Shown: in pieces, positions 11,801 through 19,986 of the stretch
Layout: the number at the start of each line of letters is the position of its first letter
Numbering within the stretch: the stretch's first letter is position 1
Assembly (NCBI RefSeq): GCF_018131075.1
Contig: NZ_JAFCLS010000001.1
Coordinates: 62,001 to 126,000 of the forward strand
Source: Bradyrhizobium sp. JYMT SZCCT0428
GTDB lineage: Bacteria > Pseudomonadota > Alphaproteobacteria > Rhizobiales > Xanthobacteraceae
Length of the DNA: 64,000 nucleotides
Direction of reading: 5' to 3'
Position numbers and translations under genes: made by a program
Notes under the pieces: model-generated
What the model was told of the DNA's origin: nothing
Databases searched by the model: none
The model's input: the letters and a program-made list of their open reading frames with translations, nothing else

Positions 11801-11864
11801 TCGACATACTGATCTCTGCTAAATCAGCAGCTCAAAAGCCCCGGCATCGTCCGGGGCTTTTTTT
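11796..11864 (+). repeat. Inverted repeat, left copy (porin 3' end plus terminator)
   Basis: The last porin codons, the spacer with CTGATCTCTGCT and AATCAGCAGCTCAAAAG, and the terminator are repeated in inverted orientation at about 13120-13182. About 40 bp ending in the terminator are identical; upstream of that, this copy has a small extra segment (CGACATACTGAT) after the stop. Confidence 0.75.
11834..11864 (+). terminator. Rho-independent terminator of the 10988 porin
   Basis: An 11-bp stem (AAAAGCCCCGG and its complement), a 6-base loop and a run of seven Ts form a textbook terminator 33 bp after the porin stop. The same stem occurs in inverted orientation at 13120-13147 after the other porin. 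Confidence 0.9.
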
Positions 11865-12092
11865 GTGTCTGGTTGCGTGAGGCCGTTGCCGCGCCCGCAT
11901 GCTCCTGGCCCGAGTTGCAGTCTTGAGCTGTTGGTAAGCGCGGCGCAGCCTGCCCCCATCATCAGTCTCCTGATCATTTCCGCCCTTGCCGAAGCCGCCC
12001 GCATTGTATTCGATCGGCCGCTACGGTCGGCCTCGGCAATGGTTTCCGGGGACGCCGGTCAAGCCGTTCGAAAGCGGCAGCGGGGAGTATCC

Positions 12093-12278
12093 ATGGCCAG
12101 ATTGCTCTTGATCGTTGGCTTTCTGGCGCTCGCCGTCGGCCTGCTCTGGATCGGCCAGGGCACCGGCGCGATCACCTGGCCGCAATCGAGCTTCATGATC
12201 AACCAGCTGCAATGGGCGGGCTATGGTGCCGTGCTCGGCGCCGTCGGCCTGATCCTGATCTGGCAAGGCAAGAGCTGA
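12093..12278 (+). CDS. Small two-TM membrane protein
   Basis: A 61-aa protein with two hydrophobic helices: residues 3-20 (LLLIVGFLALAVGLLWIG) and about 43-57 (GAVLGAVGLILIW). The intervening loop TWPQSSFMINQLQW is polar and aromatic. The start at 12093 is preceded by GGGGAG. I recognise it only as a conserved small inner-membrane protein type in this group; no function can be given. The SDR gene starts 37 bp downstream on the same strand, so they may be cotranscribed. Confidence 0.6.
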   Translation: MARLLLIVGFLALAVGLLWIGQGTGAITWPQSSFMINQLQWAGYGAVLGAVGLILIWQGKS

Positions 12279-12315
12279 TCGCGGCTCTGTCGATAACAAC
12301 AATGGGACAACAACA

Positions 12316-13086
12316 ATGAAAACAAAACTTTTCGATCTCAGCGGCAAGGTCGCCATCGTCACCGGCGGCAATGGCGGCATCGGCCTTGGCATGGCGCGCG
12401 GGTTGGCGGACGCCGGCGCCGCGATTGCGGTTGTCGGGCGCAATGAAGCCAAATCGGTTGCCGCAGCCGCCGAGCTCGAGCGCAGCGGTGCCAAGGCGAT
12501 ATCGGTGGTCGCAGATGTCACCGACAAGGCGGCGGTCGACGCCATGGCCGCGCGCGTCGCCGGCGAACTCGGGCGGATCGACATCCTGGTCAACAATGCC
12601 GGCATCAGTATCCGCAAACCGCCGCACGTGCTCGATCTCGCCGAGTGGAACAGCGTGATCCAGACCAACCTCACCAGCGCCTTCCTGGTCTCGCAGGCGG
12701 TTTATCCTGCGATGAAGCAAGCGGGCGGCGGCAAGGTCATCAATATCGGTTCGATGATGTCGATCTTCGGCGCCAGCTTTGCGTCGGCTTACGCGGCGAG
12801 CAAAGGCGGCATCGTGCAGTTCACGCGCGCTTGCGCGGTGGCCTGGGCCCCTGACAACATCCAGGTCAACGCGGTGCTGCCGGGCTGGATCGACACCGAT
12901 CTCACCAGGGGCGCCCGCGCGCAAATCGACGGGCTGCACGACAAGGTGCTGGCGCGTACGCCGGCGGCGCGCTGGGGCGTGATCGACGATTTCGCCGGCA
13001 TTGCGGTGTTTCTGTCTTCGCCCGCCTCCGATTTCACCACCGGCACCGCGATCCCGATCGACGGCGGTTTCTCGGTCATGGGCTAA
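12316..13086 (+). CDS. SDR family NAD(P)-dependent oxidoreductase
   Basis: A 256-aa classical short-chain dehydrogenase. The cofactor motif is TGGNGGIG near residue 16, the structural motif is LVNNAGIS, and the active-site residues are Ser in IGSMMS and Tyr/Lys in SAYAASKGG. The C-terminal FLSSPASDFTTGTAIPIDGGF is typical of the FabG-like branch. Family members reduce or oxidise keto or hydroxy groups, for example in sugar-acid catabolism; the substrate is not predictable. It is bracketed by the two convergent porin loci and shares the terminator at 13120-13147. Confidence 0.9.
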   Translation: MKTKLFDLSGKVAIVTGGNGGIGLGMARGLADAGAAIAVVGRNEAKSVAAAAELERSGAKAISVVADVTDKAAVDAMAARVAGELGRIDILVNNAGISIRKPPHVLDLAEWNSVIQTNLTSAFLVSQAVYPAMKQAGGGKVINIGSMMSIFGASFASAYAASKGGIVQFTRACAVAWAPDNIQVNAVLPGWIDTDLTRGARAQIDGLHDKVLARTPAARWGVIDDFAGIAVFLSSPASDFTTGTAIPIDGGFSVMG

Positions 13087-13119
13087 CGCCGACGTCACGC
13101 TGACGCACTTCCGCAACGA

Positions 13120-13147
13120 AAAAGCCCCGGACGATGCCGGGGCTTTT
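13120..13147 (-). terminator. Bidirectional terminator between the SDR gene and the tandem porin
   Basis: An 11-bp stem (AAAAGCCCCGG and complement) with a 6-base loop and A/T runs on both sides lies 33 bp after the SDR stop and 21 bp beyond the porin stop on the minus strand. It can terminate both convergent transcripts. Confidence 0.85.
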
Positions 13148-13182
13148 GAGCTGCTGATTGAGCAGAGATCAGTACTTCGCAA
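13120..13182 (-). repeat. Inverted repeat, right copy (porin 3' end plus terminator)
   Basis: This is the reverse-complement partner of 11796-11864. It covers the end of the tandem porin gene and its terminator, and with the left copy it flanks the 61-aa protein and the SDR gene. Confidence 0.75.
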
Positions 13183-14666
13183 CGACCGCACCGCCACCCC
13201 AGTTGAAGCGGTAGACCAGCTGGCTGCGAACGGTGTGGGTGTATTTCTCGGAATCGATCGAGACGCCAGTCGGCAGGCCCGTTGCAGTGATCCGAATGGG
13301 ATTGGTCGCCACATCGAACTCCGAGAAGCGATACTCGTTTTTCCAGAACAGGCCGGGCAGGAAGTTCAGCGCATATTCGTCGCCGGCGCCGATGAACCAG
13401 CCCCTGTAGGTGCGCTTCCGTAAAGAGGCCGGCCGGAACACCGAAGGGGGCAGAGATGCCGGTAAAATCAGTGCGGTCGAAGGTCGCTTCGGTATAGCCG
13501 ACCGAGACATAAGTCAGAAGGTTGGGCAGCGCCAACCAACCGAGACGGCCGCCAGCCGACCAGGCCGAACTCATCTTCTCGTCGCCAACGCCGTTAACAC
13601 GCTGCGGATTGAGATTTCCCTTGAGGCTGCTGAAATCGTAATCGCCGAAGGCGCCAACGACAAAGCGCGCGCCTGCAGCGGCCAGCTGGTAGTCGCAGCC
13701 GCCTTGCACCGTTCCAAGATAACCACGGCCTCCCGTGGTCGCCGTCTCGCTGAACCGCGTTCGGGGCGGTCCGTCAACGTAAGTGGTGTTTTCCTGGTTC
13801 CAAAGGCCATAGCCGCCACCGCCACCGACATAGCACCCGGTCCAGTTGACCACTGGCGCGGCAGGAGCCTTGACGTAAGCCTCGGCCGGAGCCGATCCGC
13901 CCGAGTTGAAGCGGTAGACCAGCTCACTACGAACGGTATGGACGAACTTTTTGGAATCCTCCGAGATGGCTGATGGCAAGCCCGCGGTGAACCGAATGGG
14001 ATTGGACTCCGTGTCGAATTCCGAGAAGCGATATTCGTTTTTCCAGAACAGGCCGGGCAGGATATCCAGCGCGTATTCGTTGCCGGTGCCGATGAACCAG
14101 CCTTTGTAAGTGCGCTTATCCTGGAAAAAGCCCGCCGAAACACCAAAGGGCGGGAAGTTGGAGTTAAAGTTGGTGCGGTCGAAGGTCGCCTCGGTGTAGC
14201 CGGCCGAGAAATAGGTCAGGAAGCTGGGGGTAGCCAGCCAGCCGAGACGGCCGCCGACCGCCCAGGCCGAACTCATCTTTTCATCACCAACCATGGAGAA
14301 ACCGGAGGGAGCGAACGTTCCCTTGAGGCTGGCGAAGTCGTAGTCGCCGAAGGCGCCGACGACAAAGTTTCCACCCGCCGCCGCAAACTGGTAGTCGCAA
14401 CCGACCTGCACCGTTCCGAAATAGCCGCGACCGCCAGTTGTTATGGTATCGCTAATCGGAATGGGGGGCGGACCGAAGCCCGAGGTCGAGTTTTCCTGAT
14501 TCCACATGCCGTAGCCGCCGCCACCGCCGACGTAGCAGCCGGTCCAGCTGGTCACCGTCACGGCCACTGCTGGCGCCTTCGAATAGGTGCGGGCGGGAAG
14601 ATCTGCCGCGAAAGCCGGGGTGGCAAATGCCGCAACCGCGGACAGGACGAGCGCCAATTTCTTCAC
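13169..14666 (-). pseudogene. Tandem two-barrel Omp25/31-type porin with a late frameshift
   Basis: The ATG at 14666 starts a signal peptide (MKKLALVLSAVAAFATPAFAA). Two consecutive copies of a barrel of about 234 residues follow in one frame: copy 1 from SWTGCYVGGGGGYG (residue 40) to ELVYRFNSGG, copy 2 from NWTGCYVGGGGGYG (residue 274). The linker GGSAPAEAYVKAPAAP resembles a mature porin N terminus, so copy 2 lost its signal peptide and copy 1 its stop. Near 13420, after VPAGLF, the frame must shift to read KRTYRGWFIGAG and the normal C terminus VYRFNWGGGAVVAKY, ending at 13169. Unshifted, the frame runs on to 13095 with a non-porin tail. Confidence 0.8.
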
Positions 14667-14861
14667 TTTGAATAATCCCCTCTATCAGATTTGGGGGAGC
14701 GTACATCGACAACCGAAATCCCGACGTGTCCCGGCTGGCGCTGGGCTTGTCGCCGTGGGCACTGCGAGGGCTGCAACGTCGCGAGCCAGGCGGATTGTCG
14801 CTTACTGTGGCGGGGCCGCTACAGAGTTGCCGCGTGATGTCGTAGCCGCAGCCAGCTTGTT

Positions 14862-16121
14862 TCAGTGTTCCGCGGATGCCGGCGACTGCACATGCTCGGG
14901 CCGGACGCCGAGCCCGATGAAGCGCGCCGTGATGCCCTGCAGCCATGGCACCGCCGTGATCAGCCGCATAACAAGTGGCGCTTTCAGCGGCTGATTGCCG
15001 GGCTTCAGCGCGGCGCTGACGATGTTGTCTTGCGCCACGACCTGCATCCGCTGCGTCATCCGCACCGGGAATTCGCGGCGCTGGCGTACCGCATCCAGTT
15101 CGTTCTCCGGCGGGCAGCCGTTCACGAGCTTGGCCGCGAGAAGATTGGCGGTCGCGACCGCGTCCTGAACCGCAAGATTGACGCCGACGCCGCCCATCGG
15201 CGACATCGCATGCGCGGCATCGCCGATGCAAAGCAAGCCGGGCCGCGTCCAGCGCGTCAGACGGTTGATCGCAACCGTGAGCAGCTTGACGTCATTCCAG
15301 CTTTTAACGTCGGCAAGACCGGATTTGAGGATCGGCGCGACCCGCGCGACGTCGTCCAGCAGCGCCGGCAGGCCCCTCGCCTTGACGGCATCGTACTGAC
15401 CCTTGGCGATGATATAGGCGCATTGCCAGTAATCGCCGCGATCGAACGTCACCATCATCCTGCCGGGCTCGACGCGCGCAAACACGCTTTCGGTTTCGTT
15501 CTCCGTTTTTCCCGCGCGGAACCACAGCACGTCCATCGGCGCGCCGATCTCCTCGGTCGCAAGGCCCGCGCGCTCGCGCACCAGCGAATGGCGGCCGTCA
15601 CAGGCGACGGTGAGATCGGCCTCGATATCGATCATGCCTTCCGGCGTGTTTGCGCGCACGCCCGCAACGCGGCCGCCGTCCTCAATGAGATCGGTCGCTT
15701 CGGTGCTCATCATCACTTTGAGCGAGGCAAACCGCTTGCCGCTTTCGCGCAGGAAATTCAGGAAATCCCATTGCGGCATGAAGGCGATGAAGGGGTATTT
15801 CACCTTGAGCCGGCTGAGATCGGCGATCCGCACCGTTGCGCCGCCGAACAACCCTTCCATCTTCTGCAGCCGCTGATGCGGCAGCTTCAGAAATCCGTCG
15901 ATCAATCCGAGTTCGTCCATCACCTGCAGCGTCGAGGGATGCACCGTGTCGCCGCGAAAATCGCGAAAGAAGTCGGCGTGCTTTTCCAGCACCACGACAT
16001 CGACCCCGGCGCGGCCCAGGAGATAGCCGAGCATCATGCCGGCGGGCCCGCCGCCAACGATGCAGCAGCGAACCTTCATCGTGCGCCCCGGGGGCTGTCG
16101 CGAAAAACTGCCTGCGTCCAT
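14862..16121 (-). CDS. FAD-dependent aromatic-hydroxylase-type monooxygenase
   Basis: A 419-aa flavoprotein of the p-hydroxybenzoate hydroxylase / UbiH superfamily. Motifs are the N-terminal dinucleotide fold CCIVGGGPAGMMLGYLLGRAG, the DG motif VACDGRHSLVRERAG and the FAD-ribityl motif CIGDAAHAMSPMGGVG. The ATG at 16121 has a clear GGAGG site; the inner ATG at 16079 (MKVRCC), where the family normally starts, has none, so the start remains open. The substrate is unknown; it has no aromatic-catabolism neighbours. It is read away from the caspase gene region and toward the tandem porin promoter. Confidence 0.88.
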   Translation of the reverse strand: MDAGSFSRQPPGRTMKVRCCIVGGGPAGMMLGYLLGRAGVDVVVLEKHADFFRDFRGDTVHPSTLQVMDELGLIDGFLKLPHQRLQKMEGLFGGATVRIADLSRLKVKYPFIAFMPQWDFLNFLRESGKRFASLKVMMSTEATDLIEDGGRVAGVRANTPEGMIDIEADLTVACDGRHSLVRERAGLATEEIGAPMDVLWFRAGKTENETESVFARVEPGRMMVTFDRGDYWQCAYIIAKGQYDAVKARGLPALLDDVARVAPILKSGLADVKSWNDVKLLTVAINRLTRWTRPGLLCIGDAAHAMSPMGGVGVNLAVQDAVATANLLAAKLVNGCPPENELDAVRQRREFPVRMTQRMQVVAQDNIVSAALKPGNQPLKAPLVMRLITAVPWLQGITARFIGLGVRPEHVQSPASAEH

Positions 16122-16170
16122 GATCGACCTCCGAGCAGACTGTAACTCAATCGGACGACGCTGGCTGGAT

Positions 16171-16274
16171 TAGAGCCTTTTCCGTTCCGATGGAATCGGA
16201 ACGGGGCTCTAGATTCTTGATTTGACGCGTTTTCTTGACGCGAACCGGTATCCACTTCGCTCGAAAACGCTTTA
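16171..16274. repeat. Bradyrhizobium-type intergenic palindromic repeat
   Basis: A long hairpin (TAGAGCC then CCGTTCCGAT, loop GGA, and complements to 16211, with a TTTT bulge) is followed by the conserved segment GACGCGTTTTCTTGACGCG and CGAACCGGTATCCACTTCGC. I recognise this combination as a high-copy intergenic element in related genomes. It touches the stop codon of the caspase-like gene. Confidence 0.65.
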
Positions 16275-17816
16275 GCGCCGGAAACTCTTGATCTCGGACA
16301 CGCTGCCGTCGCGGTAGACCAGCTCGACCGAAACCGACTTGGTCGCCGGCGCAAGCTTGAGGTAGGGCTGCGCCTCGCGCGGGATGACGCTGGGATCCTT
16401 GGGATCGCACGGCGGCATTTTCAGAACCTGGTCGGGCACCGCGCTGTCGATGCCGACGCGCACCTCGCGGATCGCGCAGCGGTACGACATCAGATGGGTG
16501 TAATAGACCATGAGCCCGTTGAATTCGCGAAACGACAGCCAACTGGTCGCGGTCATGTCGAGGACCTTGCGCTGGTCGCGGATCAGCGCGGCCTCGGGAT
16601 CGAAGCGGATTGGAAACGGCCCCTGCACTTCGCCATTGGTATCGACATAGCGCACCTGGATCGTGGCGGCCGGCGCGTCGGCCGGAAGCTCGATCGACGG
16701 GTTCGGCATCCGCTTGCGGGTCCGCGGATCGAGCGTGTCGATGAAGCCGGTCTCGCGGAAATCGCCGGCCTCGCCCATCCGCCAGGAAATCCCGAGCGTC
16801 GGATCGGCGATCGAGAACACCACGGTCCAGCCGCTATTATGGCGCGAGAACATCGCGATCGGTGCGTTGACGGAATCGTTCGACGGCGCAAGCCGGTGCA
16901 CCGGCGGCAACGCTGCAACCTTCTGCAATGGCTCCGCAGGCTTGGCGACGGCAACCTCGGGTGCGGCCTTCGTCGTGCCGCTCAGGAATACGTCGTCGAC
17001 CATCTGGTCGAAATAGACCGGGATCTGCTTGTGGCGCACGGTCTCCGCCAGTTCGCTGACCAGCCGCCGCGTGCGTTGCGCGACCTGCACGAGATTGACG
17101 CCGGGCTGCGTCAGTTCCTTGGTAAAGGTTCGGGTGAACACCGAATTGGGATTGGCATCGTCGTTCGACAGGCGGTCCAGCGCGGTCTGCCGCGGACCGG
17201 CTGAAAATATCGAGAACACGCCTTCCGGCAATTGCGTCATCGGCGCGAGGCCGCCGCCACCGGCGACGGCGCGGGTGCCGGAGCGCTCGAACGGATTGTT
17301 GCGGCAGGCGTCGAACACCAGAATGGCGGTTCGGGCACCCTTGTTCTGCAGGCGCTCGATGATGCGGTCCGCGAGGATGGAAGCGTCGCGCACCAGTTCC
17401 TCCTGACCTTCGGTCGCCGCCGGCACGTCGGTCGGCAGCAGGAAGTTCTGGCCGGCGATTTCAAAGCCGTGGCCCGCATAGAAGAAGAACGCGGTGTCGC
17501 CCTTGCTGACTGCCTTGTCGAACGCGAGCAGGCTCTGGCTGAATGCCTGGCGCGTCTGGTTCTCCGCGACCATGACGGTGAAACCGAGTTGCTTCAGCGT
17601 ATCACCCATGGTGCGGGCGTCGTTGACGGCCTTCTGCAGCTTCGGCACGTTCCGGTAGTCGTTATTGCCGATCACCAGCGCGACGCGTTTTTCGGCATAA
17701 GCGGGGGCAGCGAACGCCAGCAACGAGGCGACAATGCCGAATGCCAGTCCGGATAGCAGCCCGGCCTTGGACCGTGCCTTGGGCGGTCCCTTGGGCCGCA
17801 ACCAACTCGTCATCAT
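16272..17816 (-). CDS. Secreted caspase-like (peptidase C14, metacaspase-type) protein
   Basis: A 514-aa protein with an N-terminal signal or anchor (hydrophobic residues 19-41, ending APAYA) and a caspase-fold domain at about residues 43-250. The catalytic dyad is visible: His116 in FFYAGHGFE and Cys171 in VFDACRNNP. ALVIGNNDYRNVPKLQKAVND is the usual opening of bacterial C14 domains. The C-terminal half (about 300-514) is a separate region, rich in beta-type sequence, with no domain I recognise. Prokaryotic members usually cleave after Arg or Lys and act in stress or envelope functions. Target and physiological role here are unknown. Confidence 0.88.
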   Translation of the reverse strand: MMTSWLRPKGPPKARSKAGLLSGLAFGIVASLLAFAAPAYAEKRVALVIGNNDYRNVPKLQKAVNDARTMGDTLKQLGFTVMVAENQTRQAFSQSLLAFDKAVSKGDTAFFFYAGHGFEIAGQNFLLPTDVPAATEGQEELVRDASILADRIIERLQNKGARTAILVFDACRNNPFERSGTRAVAGGGGLAPMTQLPEGVFSIFSAGPRQTALDRLSNDDANPNSVFTRTFTKELTQPGVNLVQVAQRTRRLVSELAETVRHKQIPVYFDQMVDDVFLSGTTKAAPEVAVAKPAEPLQKVAALPPVHRLAPSNDSVNAPIAMFSRHNSGWTVVFSIADPTLGISWRMGEAGDFRETGFIDTLDPRTRKRMPNPSIELPADAPAATIQVRYVDTNGEVQGPFPIRFDPEAALIRDQRKVLDMTATSWLSFREFNGLMVYYTHLMSYRCAIREVRVGIDSAVPDQVLKMPPCDPKDPSVIPREAQPYLKLAPATKSVSVELVYRDGSVSEIKSFRR

Positions 17817-17950
17817 CAGTTCCCCGCATTGATCCGCGGCCGCGCGGGACCGCTTTTGTCGTAGTCGATAAAGCCACGCCGGCGGTTCAATGCTGCAGGC
17901 AGGACCAGAGCCCCATTTCCGCCACGTGAGTAAGGTCAGCGATAGACCCG

Positions 17951-19828
17951 CTATTTCGCCGCCATACCAAGCGCCAGGAGAGTATCCTCCACACGCTTGG
18001 AAGCTTCGTTATAGACGGGGCTGGCATTCTTGGGATCAAGCCTGATGTTGGCGATAGTGGAGCCGGGCCGCAGTTCCATGGTCTTGGCCAAGGCCGCCTT
18101 GGCCTCGTCCGTGCGGCCCGTGCGATGGTAGGCAATTGCCAGCACTGCATGTGATCGTCCGGTGGCCGGCGTGATCGCAATCGATCTGGTGAGATAAGGG
18201 ATCGCCTCTTCGTTGCGGTCCATCACCACCAAGGTCAGCCCTGCTCCCAACAGCCAGGTCCAGCGCGCCGTTCGCGGCGTATCGAATTGTTCGGCCAGTT
18301 TGAACGTCGCCAGCGCGTCCTCGAACCGCCCGAGCCGAAGCTGCCCGAGGCCGAGATTGTAGATCGCGAGCCCGTCCCAGGGATCGAAGGTCAGCACCCT
18401 GCCGCAGGCCACCAGGCTTTCAATGAACTGGTTTGTCGTGTTGAGGAGGCGGCAATACGCCTCCAGCACGGGGATGTAGGTCGGCTTCGCCCGCAGCGCC
18501 TGCTCGAGCATCGACTGCGCGGCGCGTTGAGTCTCGCCAACCTCAGCCTTGTTGTACCAGGTCATCTGGATGCCGCGCAGCAAGTGCGCGGCCAACGCGG
18601 CGGCGAGGTCGACATTACCGGGATCGGCTGCGATGGCTTTCTCCAGCATGGTTTGCGCGGCCTTGAAACGCTCCGGCGTGGTCTGGTTGATCGAGGCCAT
18701 CGCCTGCTCGATAACGACCTTGGCGGTGCCGCCAGCCAGGTCGTCGTCGGTCGCGGCCGGGCCGGCATTGATCATCGCATTGATGCGAAGCGCCAGCGGA
18801 TGGCCGACGCCCGCGGCGAGCCGGATCTGCTGAAGCGTCATGTCCGACTTCTCGATGCCGACCGAAACCGAGTTGGTCCAGCGTAATTCGCCTGTGGCGC
18901 CATTGCTCATGCGCGCCTGGATGGTCCAGGCCCCGCCCTCCAACCGCAACTCGCCGCTCACCACGAAGTCGGCCTCCGGGTGCGCGCCGACGGGCTGGGG
19001 CACCGCCGAAGCCATTTGCGATCGCGGCGCCAGCACGCGCAACTTGTCGATCCTGGCCAAGCCATCGGTGAGCCGGTCGGTCACATCCCCCGCCATCTCG
19101 GCAACCAACTGGCTGTCACCGACGCCGACGATCGGCATCATGGCGATGGTCGGCGACTTTCGCGGAAACATGGTATCGGGCGTGAGCACCGGTGCTGCGG
19201 CGGCAAGGCTGACGGCCGCGCTGAGGCGGTCGGCCACGCTCGCCGCCAACTCGGCAAGTTTCTGCCCCTCACCCACCCCGACGGGCTGCTCTGCGGCAAC
19301 GGCCGGGGGTTTTCGCGCGAAGATGAAATCGGGCACGAAGATCGGCGCGGCGAAGGCCAGGCCGACGACCGCACCGAGCCCGGCCGCCGTCGCAAGCGCG
19401 GCTCGCAAGCCGAAGCGGAGCCGTTTCCGGGCGGGCTCTGCCGCCAGCGCCGCTCGCGCCACCGCGACCGCTTCGACGCCGGCTGTCGCGACCGGGACCT
19501 GCGCTTCATCGCCAAGGCCGCCCGGCCCGACCGTCACTTGCCCGTCGAACAGGTAGCCGCGGCCGGAAACCAGCTTGATCAACTGGCGCTGGTCGTCGCC
19601 AAGCGCGGCGCGGATTTCGCGGACGCATTGGAAAAGGCTGTCGTCGCCGACATGGACGTTCGGCCAAATCGCGTCAATCAGGTCCTGCTTGCTGAGAACG
19701 CGTCCGGCGTTGGTCACAAACAGCTGCAGCATGTCGAAGGATTTCGGGCGCAGCCGGATCGCTTCGCCACCGGGCCCGCGGAGCCTGGCACGTTGCGGGT
19801 CAAGTTCAAATCCGGCGAAACAGAGCAA
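17951..19828 (-). CDS. OmpR/CadC-type winged-helix regulator with TPR repeats
   Basis: A 625-aa protein. Residues 1-100 form a winged-helix DNA-binding domain (LRPKSFDMLQLFVTNAGRVL, IWPNVHVGDDSLFQCVREIR, SGRGYLF). A probable TM helix lies near 143-165. Residues 225-290 match the periplasmic domain seen in many such regulators (PTIAMMPIVGVGDSQ, VTDRLTDGLARI), and residues 390-620 carry TPR-like helices. An extra copy of a 51-residue segment (about 160-210) precedes the canonical one (211-261). It probably senses an envelope or metabolic signal and binds DNA from the membrane. Signal and targets are unknown. Confidence 0.82.
   Translation of the reverse strand: MLCFAGFELDPQRARLRGPGGEAIRLRPKSFDMLQLFVTNAGRVLSKQDLIDAIWPNVHVGDDSLFQCVREIRAALGDDQRQLIKLVSGRGYLFDGQVTVGPGGLGDEAQVPVATAGVEAVAVARAALAAEPARKRLRFGLRAALATAAGLGAVVGLAFAAPIFVPDFIFARKPPAVAAEQPVGVGEGQKLAELAASVADRLSAAVSLAAAAPVLTPDTMFPRKSPTIAMMPIVGVGDSQLVAEMAGDVTDRLTDGLARIDKLRVLAPRSQMASAVPQPVGAHPEADFVVSGELRLEGGAWTIQARMSNGATGELRWTNSVSVGIEKSDMTLQQIRLAAGVGHPLALRINAMINAGPAATDDDLAGGTAKVVIEQAMASINQTTPERFKAAQTMLEKAIAADPGNVDLAAALAAHLLRGIQMTWYNKAEVGETQRAAQSMLEQALRAKPTYIPVLEAYCRLLNTTNQFIESLVACGRVLTFDPWDGLAIYNLGLGQLRLGRFEDALATFKLAEQFDTPRTARWTWLLGAGLTLVVMDRNEEAIPYLTRSIAITPATGRSHAVLAIAYHRTGRTDEAKAALAKTMELRPGSTIANIRLDPKNASPVYNEASKRVEDTLLALGMAAK
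19046..19351 (-). repeat. Internal 51-codon tandem duplication in the winged-helix/TPR gene
   Basis: Residues 160-210 and 211-261 align with a constant offset of 51 (PDFIFARK with PDTMFPRK; VGVGEGQKLAE with VGVGDSQLVAE; VADRL with VTDRL). The copies have diverged, so the event is old. The second copy resembles the canonical family sequence more closely. Confidence 0.6.
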
Positions 19829-19986
19829 CTTGTGTCCGCAATCTTCTCGGGGCTGGGCTGCGCAAAGCGAATATCAGAGAAATTTCAGAAAGTCACCGCC
19901 GTCCCATCAGGACCGGGTTACCCCACCGTGGCATGATTCCCGAGTGATTTGCCGCGCCGCGGCATATCTTGGGGAGGACTGCTGGG

